DNA from: Miscanthus floridulus
Lineage: Eukaryota > Streptophyta > Magnoliopsida > Poales > Poaceae
Direction: 5' to 3'
Length of the DNA: 64,000 nucleotides
Assembly: GCF_019320115.1 (NCBI RefSeq)
Contig: NC_089593.1
Coordinates: 17,716,870-17,780,869 of the forward strand
This document shows positions 46,440 to 57,421 of this stretch, one piece after another (within the stretch, counting starts at the first letter, position 1; every line of letters starts with the position of its first letter). Under the pieces are notes generated by a model. The model was not told the origin of the DNA. It searched no databases and was given only the letters and a program-made list of their open reading frames with translations. A program made the position numbers and the translations under genes.

Positions 46440-46725
46440 GTATTTGAATATTAATAAAAAAACAAATTATAGAATTCATCAGTAATCCGCGAGGCGAATT
46501 TATTAAGCCTAATTAATCTATCATTAACATATGTGTTACTGTAGCACCACATTGTCAAATTATGACTAGTTAGGTTTAAAAGATTCGTCTCGCAAATTAG
46601 TCACAAACTATGCAATTAGTTAATTTTTATAATATATTTAATACTTTATGTATACGTCTAAACATTCGATTGAACGAACGATAAGTAAACTTTAGGGAAA
46701 GAAACTAAACATGACCGGAGTGGCC
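46440..46725. mobile_element. Degraded Tourist-like MITE
   Basis: The interior (GCGAATTTATTAAGCCTAAT, GTTACTGTAGCACCACATTG, AAAGATTCGTCTCGCAAATT) matches the intact element at 61371-61713. The left terminus is lost. Confidence 0.65.
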
Positions 46726-47450
46726 TGAAACACTAGGAACCTGGACCTCTCTACTCTACTGCAAGCAAGCATGAAAAGAAGGTGAGAAAAAAAGAGAGAG
46801 AAACAAACATTAAGGGATCGTTTGGATTACGGGATTTCCATGAGAAAAATGAAGGAAATAAAAATGTAGGAAAGGAAGATGAGCAGGGTGTTTGGATCAA
46901 AGGAATCGGACAGACCCTTTCCTCTGAAATACTGTAGAGGCAACGAGATTTCACAGAAAAATAAACATCCGCTCCCACCTCTGTTTTTTTTCCTGCGCTG
47001 AAGCCCGAGGCAGCCAACTCATCTGGCACTGTCGAGGAAATGTGGCGTAGGCAGGCGGCCCAATAAGCAAGACACAGTGAGCAGGGTCCACGGACCGCAC
47101 GAACAGGGCTGCGACGGGTGTCACCGCGGCACAGGAATAAACGGGAAGCAGGGACTGAACAGGCACGGCACAGCGGCCCAGTGTGGAGTAGATTAATTAT
47201 TCCTACGTTATAAATTCTTTAGTTTTAAATAGCCTAAATTTTCTGTTTCTGTATTTTAAAATCCCGTAGTTTTCCACTTTTTATCATACCTCATTCCTGT
47301 ATTTTTTTTTCTACGAAGGAGTTCATCAGGACAGTGGTCATGCATGCGATGCATAGCAATAGCGTAGGCCCCAACCACCCCTCGCACATGGAAAGGCCCC
47401 AACCGCTACAGTGTATTTTGCCAAATTTTTTGGCATCTAAGTCCTTGTTT
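46726..47450. other. Intergenic
   Basis: No gene recognised. 'GGATCGTTTGGATTACGGGATTTCC' (about 46815) and 'GGGTGTTTGGATCAAAGGAAT' (about 46890) look like inner and terminal parts of another decayed MITE. Confidence 0.4.
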
Positions 47451-47680
47451 AGTTCCACCCCAAATTTCCAAAAAGGTGCTTCAGTACCTGTCACATCGAA
47501 TGTTTACGGCCCGTGCATGGAGCATTAAATATAGACGAAAAAAACTAATTACACAATTTGATGAGAAAGTACGAGACGAACATTTGAGTCTAATTAGTCC
47601 ATGTTTAAACACTAATTACTAAATAAAAACAAAGGTACTACAGTACCCTAAATTCCAACTTACTATAACTAAACAAGGGC
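47451..47680. mobile_element. MITE, GTCCTTGTTTAG termini, TSD TAA
   Basis: GTCCTTGTTTAGTT / AACTAAACAAGGGC ends with TAA on each side. Confidence 0.85.
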
Positions 47681-47757
47681 TAAACAAGGCCGAGGCGCCA
47701 AGTTTTTTTGTGCCACTACCTGATCATTCCTCAGCGGCTACACTGGGGGCTAACCTC

Positions 47758-47997
47758 GGCCTTGTTTAGATTGAGAAAAATTTCAACCCGATGAATAGTA
47801 GCACTTTCGTCTTATTTGGTAAATATTGTCCAATCGTGGACCAACTAAGTTCAAAAGATTCATCTCGTGATTTCCAACTAAACTGTGCAATTAGTTTTTT
47901 TTTTACCTACATTTAATGCTCCATGCAAATGGCTAAAAATTGATGTGATGAAGAGAGAGTGAAAAAACTTAGAATTTTGGGTAATCTAAACAAGGCC
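47758..47997. mobile_element. MITE, GGCCTTGTTTAG termini, TSD CTC
   Basis: Perfect GGCCTTGTTTAGATT / AATCTAAACAAGGCC ends with CTC on each side. It lies about 250 bp upstream of the TATA box of the B3 gene. Confidence 0.9.
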
Positions 47998-48248
47998 CTC
48001 ACCACCTTTGATTCTTCCTGTCTACCTAGGTTAAAATAATATATACTAGCTGTACTCTCTCTCTCTCTCTCAAGATCAAATGCACATGCACCAAAGACCA
48101 CCTAAGCAGCAAAATGTCAGTCTCCTACTCATCATGCATGTACATGTACTCCTACCATGGAAATTTATTATATATCAATAGAAGAGTACATGTACAGGCC
48201 TCCCTGACCATCTAGAGTTTCTTCTGCTACCGCTACTTGGGTGGCTGG

Positions 48249-48258
48249 CTATAAATGG
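48249..48258 (+). promoter_or_regulatory. TATA box of the B3 gene
   Basis: CTATAAATGG lies about 155 bp upstream of the chosen ATG (48407). A start of transcription about 30 bp downstream falls after the in-frame upstream ATG at 48272, which argues against a 45-residue N-terminal extension. Confidence 0.65.
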
Positions 48259-48406
48259 CTGGCCATGACATATGCATGCCTCCCTCTACACAGCACACCA
48301 CCACCACCACTCTCCCTCCCCTCGCTGCCAATCTTTTGGCAAGAACCTCTCTTTCTATCTTCCGCGGTTAGCAGCTTTAGCATTCCTCCACACCACCAAG
48401 GCAAGA

Positions 48407-49432
48407 ATGGCTATGCACCATCTCGCCCAGGGGCACCCCCAGGCGTGGCCGTGGGGGATGGCCATGTACACCAACCTGCACTACCACCACCAGTACGAGA
48501 GGGAGCACCTGTTCGAGAAGCCGCTCACGCCCAGCGACGTGGGAAAGCTCAACCGCCTGGTGATCCCCAAGCAGCACGCGGAGAGGTACTTCCCCCTCGG
48601 CAGCGAGAAGGGCCTGCTGCTGGCCTTCGAGGACGAGGCCGGCAAGCCGTGGCGGTTCCGGTACTCGTACTGGACCAGCAGCCAGAGCTACGTGCTCACC
48701 AAGGGCTGGAGCCGCTACGTCAAGGAGAAGCGCCTCGACGCGGGCGACGTCGTGCGCTTCGAGCGGGTGCGCGGTGGCCTCGGCGCCGGTGACCGCCTCT
48801 TCATCTGCTGCAGGCGCCGTGGCGAGAGCGCAGCAGCACCGGCACCGACGCCGCCACCGCCCGTGCGCGCCCCGGCGCCCGCGCTGAACGCCGCTGGCGA
48901 GCAGCAGCCGTGGAGCCCCATGTGCTACAGCACGTCGGGATCGTCGTACCCGACCAGCCCCGCCAGCCCGTACGCCTACCACAACGATACGCCACACGCA
49001 GGTAACAAAGCATCCAAGAACAGAACAACACTTTTTTTTTTATGATTGATGTGCGCAAAGGTAGAAAAGAGCAAAGATTATGTCAGCTCACGCCATTTCC
49101 GGTCGATGACTGCAGGTGAGGCAGACGCCAAGAGCAGCGGCACACCTACAGCGCCGTCGAGGAAGCTCCGGCTGTTCGGCGTCAACCTCGATTGCGGCCC
49201 GGAGCCGGAGCCAGAGACGCCGACGGCAATGTACGGCTACATGCACCAGAGTCCCTACGCAGCAGTGTCCGCCGTTCCCAGTTACTGGTAAGTAGGAGTG
49301 TTACAAACATCACCGAGATCAGTTGCAATATACTACTAGTTGAAGCTGATACAATTGATCAATGAAAATGAACAAGTATAAGCAAAGCATCAGTATGTTT
49401 TGTGTTTCTTTGTGAACAGGGGCAGTTCATAA
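48407..49432 (+). CDS. NGATHA-like B3-domain transcription factor (RAV/NGA subfamily), three exons
   Basis: Exons 48407-49001, 49116-49287 and 49420-49432, joined at GT-AG sites, give 259 residues ending in SYWGSS. The N-terminus ([17 protein letters not shown]) leads into a full B3 DNA-binding domain at about residues 32-138: [30 protein letters not shown], then [20 protein letters not shown] and [11 protein letters not shown] Pro/Ala-rich linker follows, and exon 2 carries [10 protein letters not shown], the (R/K)LFGV repression motif of RAV/NGA proteins. No AP2 domain is present. The short length and 'LFGVN(L/M)xC' fit the NGATHA-like (NGAL) group, whose Arabidopsis members restrain organ growth and leaf-margin outgrowth. 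It resembles rice B3 protein Os11g0156000 as recalled. Nuclear; expected to bind CACCTG-type sites and repress. The domain looks intact. Confidence 0.92.
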
Positions 49433-49537
49433 AACAGAGGAGAGGAGGAAGGAGATCTGAGGCCATGCTCTGCGCAGCAGCCTAACAACCAGCAATGAAG
49501 AAACTAGCTACCACTACTACTGTTCTCTACTCTTAGC

Positions 49538-49653
49538 CTGTTCGCTTGTTGGTTTCAATCAGCCCAAACCAGCCAGCCAGCAGTGTTTTCCTCTCACAAT
49601 AAACCAGCACCAGCCAGCCCAAACCAGCCCAGAAACCAACCAGCGAACACACC
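49538..49653. mobile_element. Foldback MITE, CCTGTTCG termini, downstream of B3 gene
   Basis: CCTGTTCGCTTGTTGGTTTC is mirrored by GAAACCAACCAGCGAACA. The interior is rich in CCAGCC. It lies about 105 bp after the stop codon, perhaps within the 3' UTR. Confidence 0.65.
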
Positions 49654-49956
49654 GTCTGTACTGAGCGACAGGTTTGAATTGACCAGCGGAATGAAAAGGA
49701 AGGCGGGGGTGAAAGAGATCCCATGTTTCCCGGACTGGCCCTTTTTCTCCCCACACGTTGCCTTCCAGAAACCCTACGTGCAGTACGGGGTCCGGCCGGG
49801 CCCCGTGCGGCCGCAGCAGGAGGTAGCAGTAGCTAGGAGGTTTCAGGAAACAGCAGGTTGAAAAGGAGGGGTAGCTAGAGAGACAGATGGTGACACATGC
49901 AAAAAAAACAAAAGGACATGCTTTCAAGCATGTACTGTATGTGCGTGTCATCTGTG

Positions 49957-50203
49957 GTCCCGTGTTTAGTTCGCGAAATTTGGATTTTAGAGCTACTGTA
50001 GCATCTTCGTTTTTATTTGACAAATAGTATCCAAATATTGACTAATTGGGTTTAAAACGTTCGTCTCGTAATTTCCCACCAAACTATGCAATTAGTTTTT
50101 CTTTTCGTCTACATTTAATGCTCCATGCACGGGCCGCAAACATTCGATGTGACAGGTACTGTAGCAACTTTTTAGATTTTAAGGTCCAACTAAACAAAGG
50201 CTC
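49957..50203. mobile_element. MITE, GGTCCCGTGTTTAG termini
   Basis: Same family interior (GCTACTGTAGCATCTTCG, CGTTCGTCTCGTAATTTCCC, CATTTAATGCTCCATGCACG) and the ending CCAACTAAACAAAGGC. A TSD was not clear. Confidence 0.7.
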
Positions 50204-51107
50204 ACGTAGGAGTACTGTACGTGTGAGATGTGGGTGGGCCCAAGAATGGACTGTGATGCATGAAGCTTGACTCCTGTCCACTCGGTTCTCGTGGGGTGCT
50301 TGTTTCTCATCAGCTCATCTATTTTTTTCATCCGGTTTATATATTTATTTTGGCTTATTCTTATTCACACAAATACTAGTCGAAATACCACCTGCAGAAC
50401 ACGGCCCCTCGTCTCCCTCTCCTGCTCCTTCAAGGAACAGAGAAATGTCCTCATTGGGATTTTGTTCTTCTCTCCCTGACTCCCTTCTTCTGTTTTTTTC
50501 CTACTGTTCGGTCTTTATGCACTCTGTTTTTTCAACTTTCTAAAACAGGGGTTTAGATTAGACAGAGAAAGTTAAATGATCTAATCCCAGTTCATGGACC
50601 TGAATTGTCATTTAAGCAAGGAAAAAGGTACATGATAAGAGGTCAGGAGAGCAAAAGAAAGATAACTGTAAATGGCCAAAGGCTGATCCAGTGATTGCTT
50701 CAATGCTTTCTACTCTTATCTGTCTGCTTCATACAACCAGTCCATCCAAACCTTTCACCTCTGATGATGGTGGATGTGCAATGGCGTTGTCAGCCTTCTC
50801 CAAACAACCAAACCAAACAACAGGGTAAAAAATATCAGATGCCCAAGAACCATACATTAAAGAAGCTGCGATGCCGACACATGGGGATTTCCATGTCCCG
50901 ATCCCTCACTAGAGTAGGAGTACTAGGCTATCATCAGTGGCAGTGGGCGGTTCTCCACCTTTTTTTTTGTTCCCTCGGGAAGGAAAGGCTCGGCAAAAGT
51001 TTCAGTGTCCAAGTGGAAGTGGGCTCAATTTGCCCTAATAGGATACTCAATAAAAAGGTCTGGCTGGCCAAGCTGACGGTCTTAGGGTTCGTCTAGTACT
51101 AAATTTA
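50204..51107. other. Intergenic
   Basis: No gene recognised. Open frames (for example 50695-51096 on the plus strand) have no domain or codon bias. Confidence 0.4.
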
Positions 51108-51339
51108 GGTCCTGTTTAGATTCCAAAAATTTTCACCTCAAAGTGTCACATCAAATCTTACGGTACGTGTATGGGGTATTAAATGTAGACGAAAAACAAA
51201 ACTAATTGTACAGTTGAGTGAGAAATGGTGAGACGAAACTTTCGAACCTAATTAGTCCATAATTAGACACTAATTGTCAAATACAAACGAAAGTACTACA
51301 GTAGCCAAAACCAAATTTTTTTGCCAACTAAATGCGCCC
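51108..51339. mobile_element. MITE, GGTCCTGTTTAG termini, TSD TTA
   Basis: GGTCCTGTTTAGATT / AACTAAATGCGCCC with TTA on each side. Confidence 0.85.
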
Positions 51340-51342
51340 TTA

Positions 51343-51497
51343 GTAGCTTTTAGTCACTTTAGTAACTTTTTAACCAAACGCTATGACTAAAAACTACTAA
51401 AAGAGTTTTAGTCCTCTTTAGTAACTCTACAGTTACTAAAAGTGACTAAATTGTTTAGTAGCTACTAAAATTTAGTAGCTCGAACCAAACACCTCCG
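51343..51497. repeat. Diverged foldback repeat (TAGTAGCTTTTAGTCAC)
   Basis: Rich in TTTTAGT/ACTAAAA units in both orientations, ending CTCGAACCAAACACC, which resembles a Tourist terminus. Directly adjoins the previous MITE. Confidence 0.5.
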
Positions 51498-51582
51498 CTT
51501 AGAGGCAGGTTTCAGACAGGGGATGGGGCAAGATTCCGGTTTCAGACAGGGGAGGGGGCAAGATTCCCCGTAGCACGTATCA

Positions 51583-51819
51583 GACCTTGTTTAGTTCAAA
51601 AAGTTTTCTCAAAAAGTGCTATAGTATCCATCACATCAAATCTTGCGATACGTGTCTGGAGCATTAAATATAGACGAAAAAAGTAATTACACAGTTTTGT
51701 TGGAAATCGCGAGACGAACGTTTTGAGTCTAATTAGCCCATGATTGAATACTAGTTGCCAAATAAAAACGAAAGTGCTACAATAGCAAATTCCCAAATTT
51801 TCTCCAACTAAACAAGGCC
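51583..51819. mobile_element. MITE, GACCTTGTTTAG termini, TSD TCA
   Basis: GACCTTGTTTAGTT / AACTAAACAAGGCC with TCA on each side. Confidence 0.88.
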
Positions 51820-52272
51820 TCAGAGGATTGGACGCAGATCTGGCGGGCTGGCCCTTTTCTTGCCTGACCTGACTGCCTACTCCTACATCGGAAAGCCTTG
51901 TAGTACGAGGCTAAACCACAGGTTACGTTACAAACTGATCTTTTGGCCAGGGCCAGCCAGCCAGCCGGCCGCCGGTCAAATAATTCAGAAGATGCCTAGA
52001 GAAACCTGACCTCACCAAGCTGACGCGGCGCAATCAGCCTGGAGTATATAATTAATTGTTAAGGGAAGGCTGTAGCTAGCTAGCTGTAATACTAACACAG
52101 TTGCATTGCCTTCGTGGCCACTTGTGTTAAGCACAAGGGAGCTTAAACTAAGTGCATCAAGAATCTAGAGTGGCAGCCCCTTACCTTAGGTCACCTAATA
52201 GGGTATGGAAGAGCATCTCGCGGTGTAAAGACTCTCCAGCCGCAAGTAGCCTGAGAGAGAGAAGAGATACAT

Positions 52273-52518
52273 ACTGCATCGGTTCTTTTCAGAAAAGAAT
52301 GCAATTCTATGTTTGGTCAGAATTTAGATTTAAGCGAGTTCTTAGAAAATAACATTTACGACTCAAATATGTATATTATCACAATATATTCTATGATAAA
52401 TATAATGATACTCATTTAGTATGATAAACGTTAATATCTTTGAAAATAAACTTAGTCCAACTTAAGGTAGTTTGACTAAACACTATTGGAGAATTGTATT
52501 CTTTTTTGGATGGAGGGA
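52273..52518. mobile_element. Diverged Stowaway-like MITE
   Basis: AGAAAAGAATGCAATTCTA at the left is mirrored by GAGAATTGTATTCTTTTTTG at the right. The right end GGATGGAGGGAG is followed by TA. The left terminus is decayed. Confidence 0.6.
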
Positions 52519-54147
52519 GTATATATAGTGCAATATGACCATGATAAACTGTACCAGAACATAAACAAGATCCTAGAAAACTGTGCTGATTAGGGAAAAA
52601 AATAATTGGGATGCAGGTTTCACATTCATCGAATGTAGCAGCAGCAACTGTGGGAACAAAGATTAAACATAAACATTAACTACCGTATCAACAGCAGGAT
52701 TTGCTGTCTGCTGCCGATTGAGAACAGGAGCCATGTGCAGGAGCGGGAGGCCTTCCCTAATGACAGGCATGAACCTTATCCGAGGCACTCCAGAGTGACA
52801 TGATTAACACCTTTGAACATCAGATAATATACAACTAAAGCGTCATGTGAGGGCCATAATGGTAAACTTGACTCTAGCCTACTATATATGCTCAACATAT
52901 ACCGAGGAAAGGAAGTGTTTCTTCATGCAAGAAGAAGAGTTGTCAAAGGATACATACTACTATTCCAAAGTACAAATTAAACTAACCACGTCATTCAAGT
53001 AAAGGTTCGGTCCAGCTAAATAAGCAGTTTTTTTCCTTGTCTGCGAACAACGTAAGAAACCCTTTCCCTAATAATCACCTTGAAAAGTTCAATTTCAGTG
53101 TCACTCTCTAGGATAAATATATGAACGACTATGGGTGATCAGCAAGAGCAAGGAAAACCAAGAATTACTCTGACAATGTCTGGTCTGATGGAAAGCAGAC
53201 AATGATGACCACTACTAGCCGAGAATCCGAGAGACCGAGATGAATGTGCATGATGGCTCACGCACATGAGTGAACGAGTCCCAGCCTCCCAGGATAATTG
53301 AGGTACCAGAGGGCTGGCCCATGAAACTGGTCGGGCCTACAAAATGCTATGACCGATAAACCCATCAGGCATCAGCCACATGAGGCCGATGACCAACCAT
53401 AATATGGTTGGCCCACAAGAAATGGCTAACCTGATGAATAGTCAATGATCTCTAGTGTCTATTATTTGCCCTTTCCTCAGTACCTGCTAGTGGTTCTAGA
53501 CGCCAGCTTTTTGTACGCACGCAGTACATTTCCGGAGAGACAGATGTAAACATGGGCAGATGGTGGACCAGTCGAGGCTCTGTAGGACCTAAGATATGTC
53601 AGGTTGTACCAAACTATGCATAGCTCAGTTGGCAAAGATGATCAGATGACGAGTATTTTCACTTTATTGGTACTTCATATGTTACACTGTATAGTGCAGA
53701 GAGTTGAAAAGATCTTAAAATTGCTATCAGAAAAGCAACAAGATGGCAATGTACTAGACTAACTGGTAATTGGAATGGGTACAAGCCATCAAAGCCACAA
53801 GATGGTAATGTACTATATAAATGTTTCATTGCTAGTGCTAGGAAACACTGGCTTATGATGTATGATGACAAAAGCACTGTACAAGGTACGCTTTTGTAGG
53901 TCACACTACCTACTCTTATAATTAACATTCAAATGATAGTGTTGATGTTACACTAGATGGGGCTAGGAGCATGACATTAACATTATTGACTTCAATGACA
54001 ATGTTAACAGTAGAAGTGCTGACATTTACCTTCTCTGCAGCGTGCCACACTGCCACTACCACAAGGCAATAATTTAATATATGATGAGAGTGTAAGGGTG
54101 TTGGAGAGTCATAGACAAATGCTTGCTATTCCTCATTTAGTCCTCAA
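52519..54147. other. Intergenic, downstream of the PPR gene
   Basis: No gene recognised. Two near-identical 'CACAAGATGGTAATGTACTA'-like segments occur at about 53739 and 53801. Confidence 0.4.
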
Positions 54148-54312
54148 TTACCAGAAGTCCCCATAAGAACATGGGCCATGCTTAAAATTCCGAGATTGTT
54201 TGATCTCTTTGACCATGGACAATGCTGATAGCAACCTCCATTAGTGAATGATAGTCTGCACAAACAGCTCCTCTTTTTGCTCACAACCAAAAATATGAGA
54301 ATTACCCTTTGC
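54148..54312 (-). pseudogene. Relic of the E+/DYW C-terminus of the PPR gene
   Basis: In the same frame as the PPR gene, after its TAG stop (54313-54315), 55 further codons read AKGNSHIFG ... then a TAA (54241-54243), and end in NFKHGPCSYGDFW before TAA 54148-54150. The last residues are the standard C-terminus of DYW proteins (CSCGDFW type). The body of the DYW deaminase domain, with its HxE and CxxC zinc motifs, is missing. This reads as an internal deletion plus stops, leaving the two edges. Confidence 0.75.
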
Positions 54313-55818
54313 CTAGATCCAACTTGAGCCCATATCTTTCCTTGCACCAGTATCATTCAAATATTTCCTTGCCAACACAGCATTCTCCCAGCTTCCGCTG
54401 GCAGCATATACATCCGAAAGCAAAACATGGTTCCCACCATTTTCTGGTTCAAGTTTGAAAAGCTGTTCAGCTGCTAGTCTGGCTATTCCGACATTCCTGT
54501 ACTTACGGCATGAACCAAGCAAAGATCCCCACATAGAAGCAGTTGGTTCAAATGGCATTTGTTGTATCAGTTCCCAAGCCTCATCAGTCTTCCCAGATCG
54601 CCCCAAAACATCAACCATGCAAGAATAGTGAAGGACATTAGGTTCAACAGACTGATCAGAAATCAGCAGGCCAAAGTAGCATCGGGCCTCTTCAACTAAA
54701 CCTGCATGACCACACACGGACATCAAGGAGACATAAGTAACTTCATTCGGAGATATCCCTGACTGCTGCATTTTCTCAAATAGAACCATTGCTTCCCAAG
54801 ATTTGCCATGCCTAGTAAAACTAGCGATCATTGCATTCCACAGGACGACATTCTTGTGTTTCATATCAGCAAATACTAGATAGGCTTCCTCAATCTGCCC
54901 ACACCTTGCATAAACATCCACAAGAGATGATGCCACAAACAAATTACCATTAAAACCATGCTTGATAATAACTCCATGCAGCTGCATTCCTTCAATCATC
55001 AATGCTAGGCTTGCACATGTACTGAGTATAGCAGAAAGAGTGAATTCAGTCAATTGTATTCCTTCCCTTTGTGAACTCTGGAATAGACGCAATGCATCTT
55101 CGTGAAGATCATTTTGCACGAGTCCGGCAAACAATGTACTCCATGTAACTGCAGTTTTCTCAGGAATCTTCTTAAAAACCAAACAAGCATCATTAATCAT
55201 ATTACATTTTGCATAAACATCAACAACTGCAGTTCCAACAAAACTATTAGAGTCCAATGCAAGCTTGATTGCGATAGTATGTAATTGTCTGCATTCTATA
55301 GTAGCATGTTCTGCAGCACATGCACATAGGGTGCTGGACAGGGTAAATTCACTCATCTGTGTCCCTTCTTGGTGCATCTTTGAGAAAAGCTTCAGAGCCT
55401 GTAAACCATCTCCACTGCAGGTATACCCAGCAATCATGGTATTCCATGAGACTATGCTTCTGAAAGGCATTGCATCAAAAACATCGCGAGCGCAATCATT
55501 CATGCCACATTTTGTGTATAAGTTGATGAGAATATTGCATGTGATAGTATCAGTTGCCAAACCCAAATGGATGGCTAAACCATGGCAGCCTTTCCCAATC
55601 AAGAGGGACCTCATCTTTGTACACTGTTGCAAAAGTTCATGTAGTGCAAACATGTCAATCAAATTCCTGTCAAACCTAATAAGGCTTCTATCTTTTAGGG
55701 CAATTCCATGGTTTATCTTGTGACAAAAAGAACGAGCACCAAAATGAAGTCCCGAGAATACAGCAATAAGAGAATTGGCACACTGTTTTATAGCATGATG
55801 GTTAAACCAAATGCCCAT
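54313..55818 (-). CDS. PLS-class pentatricopeptide repeat (PPR) protein, DYW subgroup origin, truncated in the E domain
   Basis: Single exon of 501 codons from ATG 55818; the frame is open a little further upstream but without ATG. PPR motifs run almost the whole length, with typical blocks: NILINLYTKCGMNDCARDVF, VSWNTMIAGYTCSGDGLQAL, VGTAVVDVYAKC, VTWSTLFAGLVQND, VASSLVDVYARCGQIEEAY, VLWNAMIASFTRHG, PNEVTYVSLMSVCGHAGLVE and VLHYSCMVDVLGRSGK. The E domain follows (PTASMWGSLLGSCRKYRNV, then LEPENGGNHVLLSDVYAASG) and ends GSSWI-stop. Layout and wording resemble Arabidopsis At5g04780, as recalled. Such proteins bind organellar RNA base by base; DYW members edit C to U. This one has lost its own deaminase, so it either acts with a separate DYW partner or is a decaying gene. 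An organelle presequence is not obvious, and an upstream exon may exist. Confidence 0.8.
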   Translation of the reverse strand: MGIWFNHHAIKQCANSLIAVFSGLHFGARSFCHKINHGIALKDRSLIRFDRNLIDMFALHELLQQCTKMRSLLIGKGCHGLAIHLGLATDTITCNILINLYTKCGMNDCARDVFDAMPFRSIVSWNTMIAGYTCSGDGLQALKLFSKMHQEGTQMSEFTLSSTLCACAAEHATIECRQLHTIAIKLALDSNSFVGTAVVDVYAKCNMINDACLVFKKIPEKTAVTWSTLFAGLVQNDLHEDALRLFQSSQREGIQLTEFTLSAILSTCASLALMIEGMQLHGVIIKHGFNGNLFVASSLVDVYARCGQIEEAYLVFADMKHKNVVLWNAMIASFTRHGKSWEAMVLFEKMQQSGISPNEVTYVSLMSVCGHAGLVEEARCYFGLLISDQSVEPNVLHYSCMVDVLGRSGKTDEAWELIQQMPFEPTASMWGSLLGSCRKYRNVGIARLAAEQLFKLEPENGGNHVLLSDVYAASGSWENAVLARKYLNDTGARKDMGSSWI

Positions 55819-56879
55819 CCAAGCAAGGCAGCTGCCCCAAGCTCTTTCAGTTTTAATTGAAGGCAAACTTCATCAAATGGAATTTGTTACTCATGAAAAG
55901 GGAATTTTAAAAGGAAAATCATTTGGATCCTTGCCTGACGCTAAGAGCAGATCAAATTTTCTGCAGACTTAACTGTGAATGTTTCAGCTTGTTTATCCAC
56001 CTTCAGAAACTTAATAGACCATTGCATTATATCGCCAAAAGAAATAGCAAGTTAATACAAGTAACAACCTTGTGATACTCATCACAGTTTGGTGCATCTT
56101 CTGCTATCAAATTTAATTAATCCTGAGAAATAAGATCCCATCAGAAAAGGAACGCAAATTTAATTGAAATCAAAATGAGAAAATACATTGGAATTTCACT
56201 AAAAGCTGTATAATGGTTGAAAATGAAATAAGACAACTTAAAAAATAAATCAGGAACTGAAACTAATGGAGCTGCTGGTTTAACACCTTGGGGCTGTGCG
56301 AGCAGAATTCAGCATGGCACTTATACTGTGGCACTGAACACTAGTATTCCAGTGATAGTATCTCCATGTTTCATATCCATTTTTCAGTCTTGCAGAATGT
56401 ATTTACTCGAATAGAATTGATAGATAACCATAAAATCAGAGGGGTTAGGGCACGACCATTTGGAATGACAGAACAAGAGTACTGAAGGATGAAACGATTT
56501 GGTGCTTTGACCGAAAGCTACAAACATGAATCCTTTTGAAGCTAACTAATGCGACCACTAATTTAATACAGGGCCTTTTTGTTGTCCAGAAGAGCTCACC
56601 CTGAATCAGGATGGCGTTAAACACAAAACTCATGTTACTTCGGGCTTATCTCAATCAGACTTCTACAAAAAGAAAAAAAACGATCCAATTCTCATCACGA
56701 AATGAAACCACAGGGACTCTGCTCATATCATGCAGAAACTCAGAGGCAATAAGATTGTAAAAGGGGAATGACAGATACAGAGCACCCAAAACTATACCCT
56801 GCATGCAGCAGCAGGAGTGTAGGACATATTTTCAGTGCAACCAGCAGCAGGGCATGTTTTCAGTACAAACCTACGTAGC
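55819..56879. other. 5' flank of the PPR gene
   Basis: AT-rich. No gene recognised on either strand. It could hold an intron of the PPR transcript. Confidence 0.4.
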
Positions 56880-57421
56880 ACTGACACTATAGCACATCAG
56901 TTTCGAGGATGGAGAAAAAAAAAGGTACGGTCAGAGAATACCCGCTGACTACCTCTCTCTCTATCTCTGGGTCATTCCGTCGAACGCCCTCGGCGCAGAG
57001 GCAGATGTTGCCCCACCCACCGAGCCAGCACCCGCTGCGCGCCTCTGGGGAGCGGTGGGATGACGAGGAGGGGTCTGGAGCTCGGAGGGGGACGATAATT
57101 CGAAGGACGAGGAGATACCGAGGAAGCTGCCGATTCGGAACCAGGCTGCAACACGTGGAGGGAGGAAGACGAGGAAGGGAAGCGAGGTGCAAGAGGCGAG
57201 CGACGAGAGGAAATCGCGAAAGCGATATCGAGCGCGCGCCCTGGTGGCCTGGACGCCTGGTGGGGGAAACTCAGGATGGAGGCAGCATACGGCCCGAAAG
57301 AGTGCGAGGATTAGCAGCCCAATAGCAAGGAGCCCCTTCCTTAGGCTGATTGGGCCCATTGCCTCGTGGCAAGTTTCGGCCCATTGCCTGCACCTACGCG
57401 GTGTGTTGTGCGTTCTGTGGC
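56880..57421 (-). promoter_or_regulatory. Probable promoter/5' leader of the PPR gene
   Basis: This GC-rich, C/T-rich (minus strand) block is unlike the AT-rich DNA on both sides. A minus-strand frame of 158 codons spans it, but its composition is that of a grass 5' leader. If it is transcribed, a leader intron of about 1 kb would separate it from the PPR coding exon. Confidence 0.4.

Noticed and set aside
48377..48997. 206-codon minus-strand frame
   Set aside because: Antisense shadow of the GC-rich B3 exon.
55265..55723. 152-codon plus-strand frame
   Set aside because: Antisense shadow of the PPR gene.
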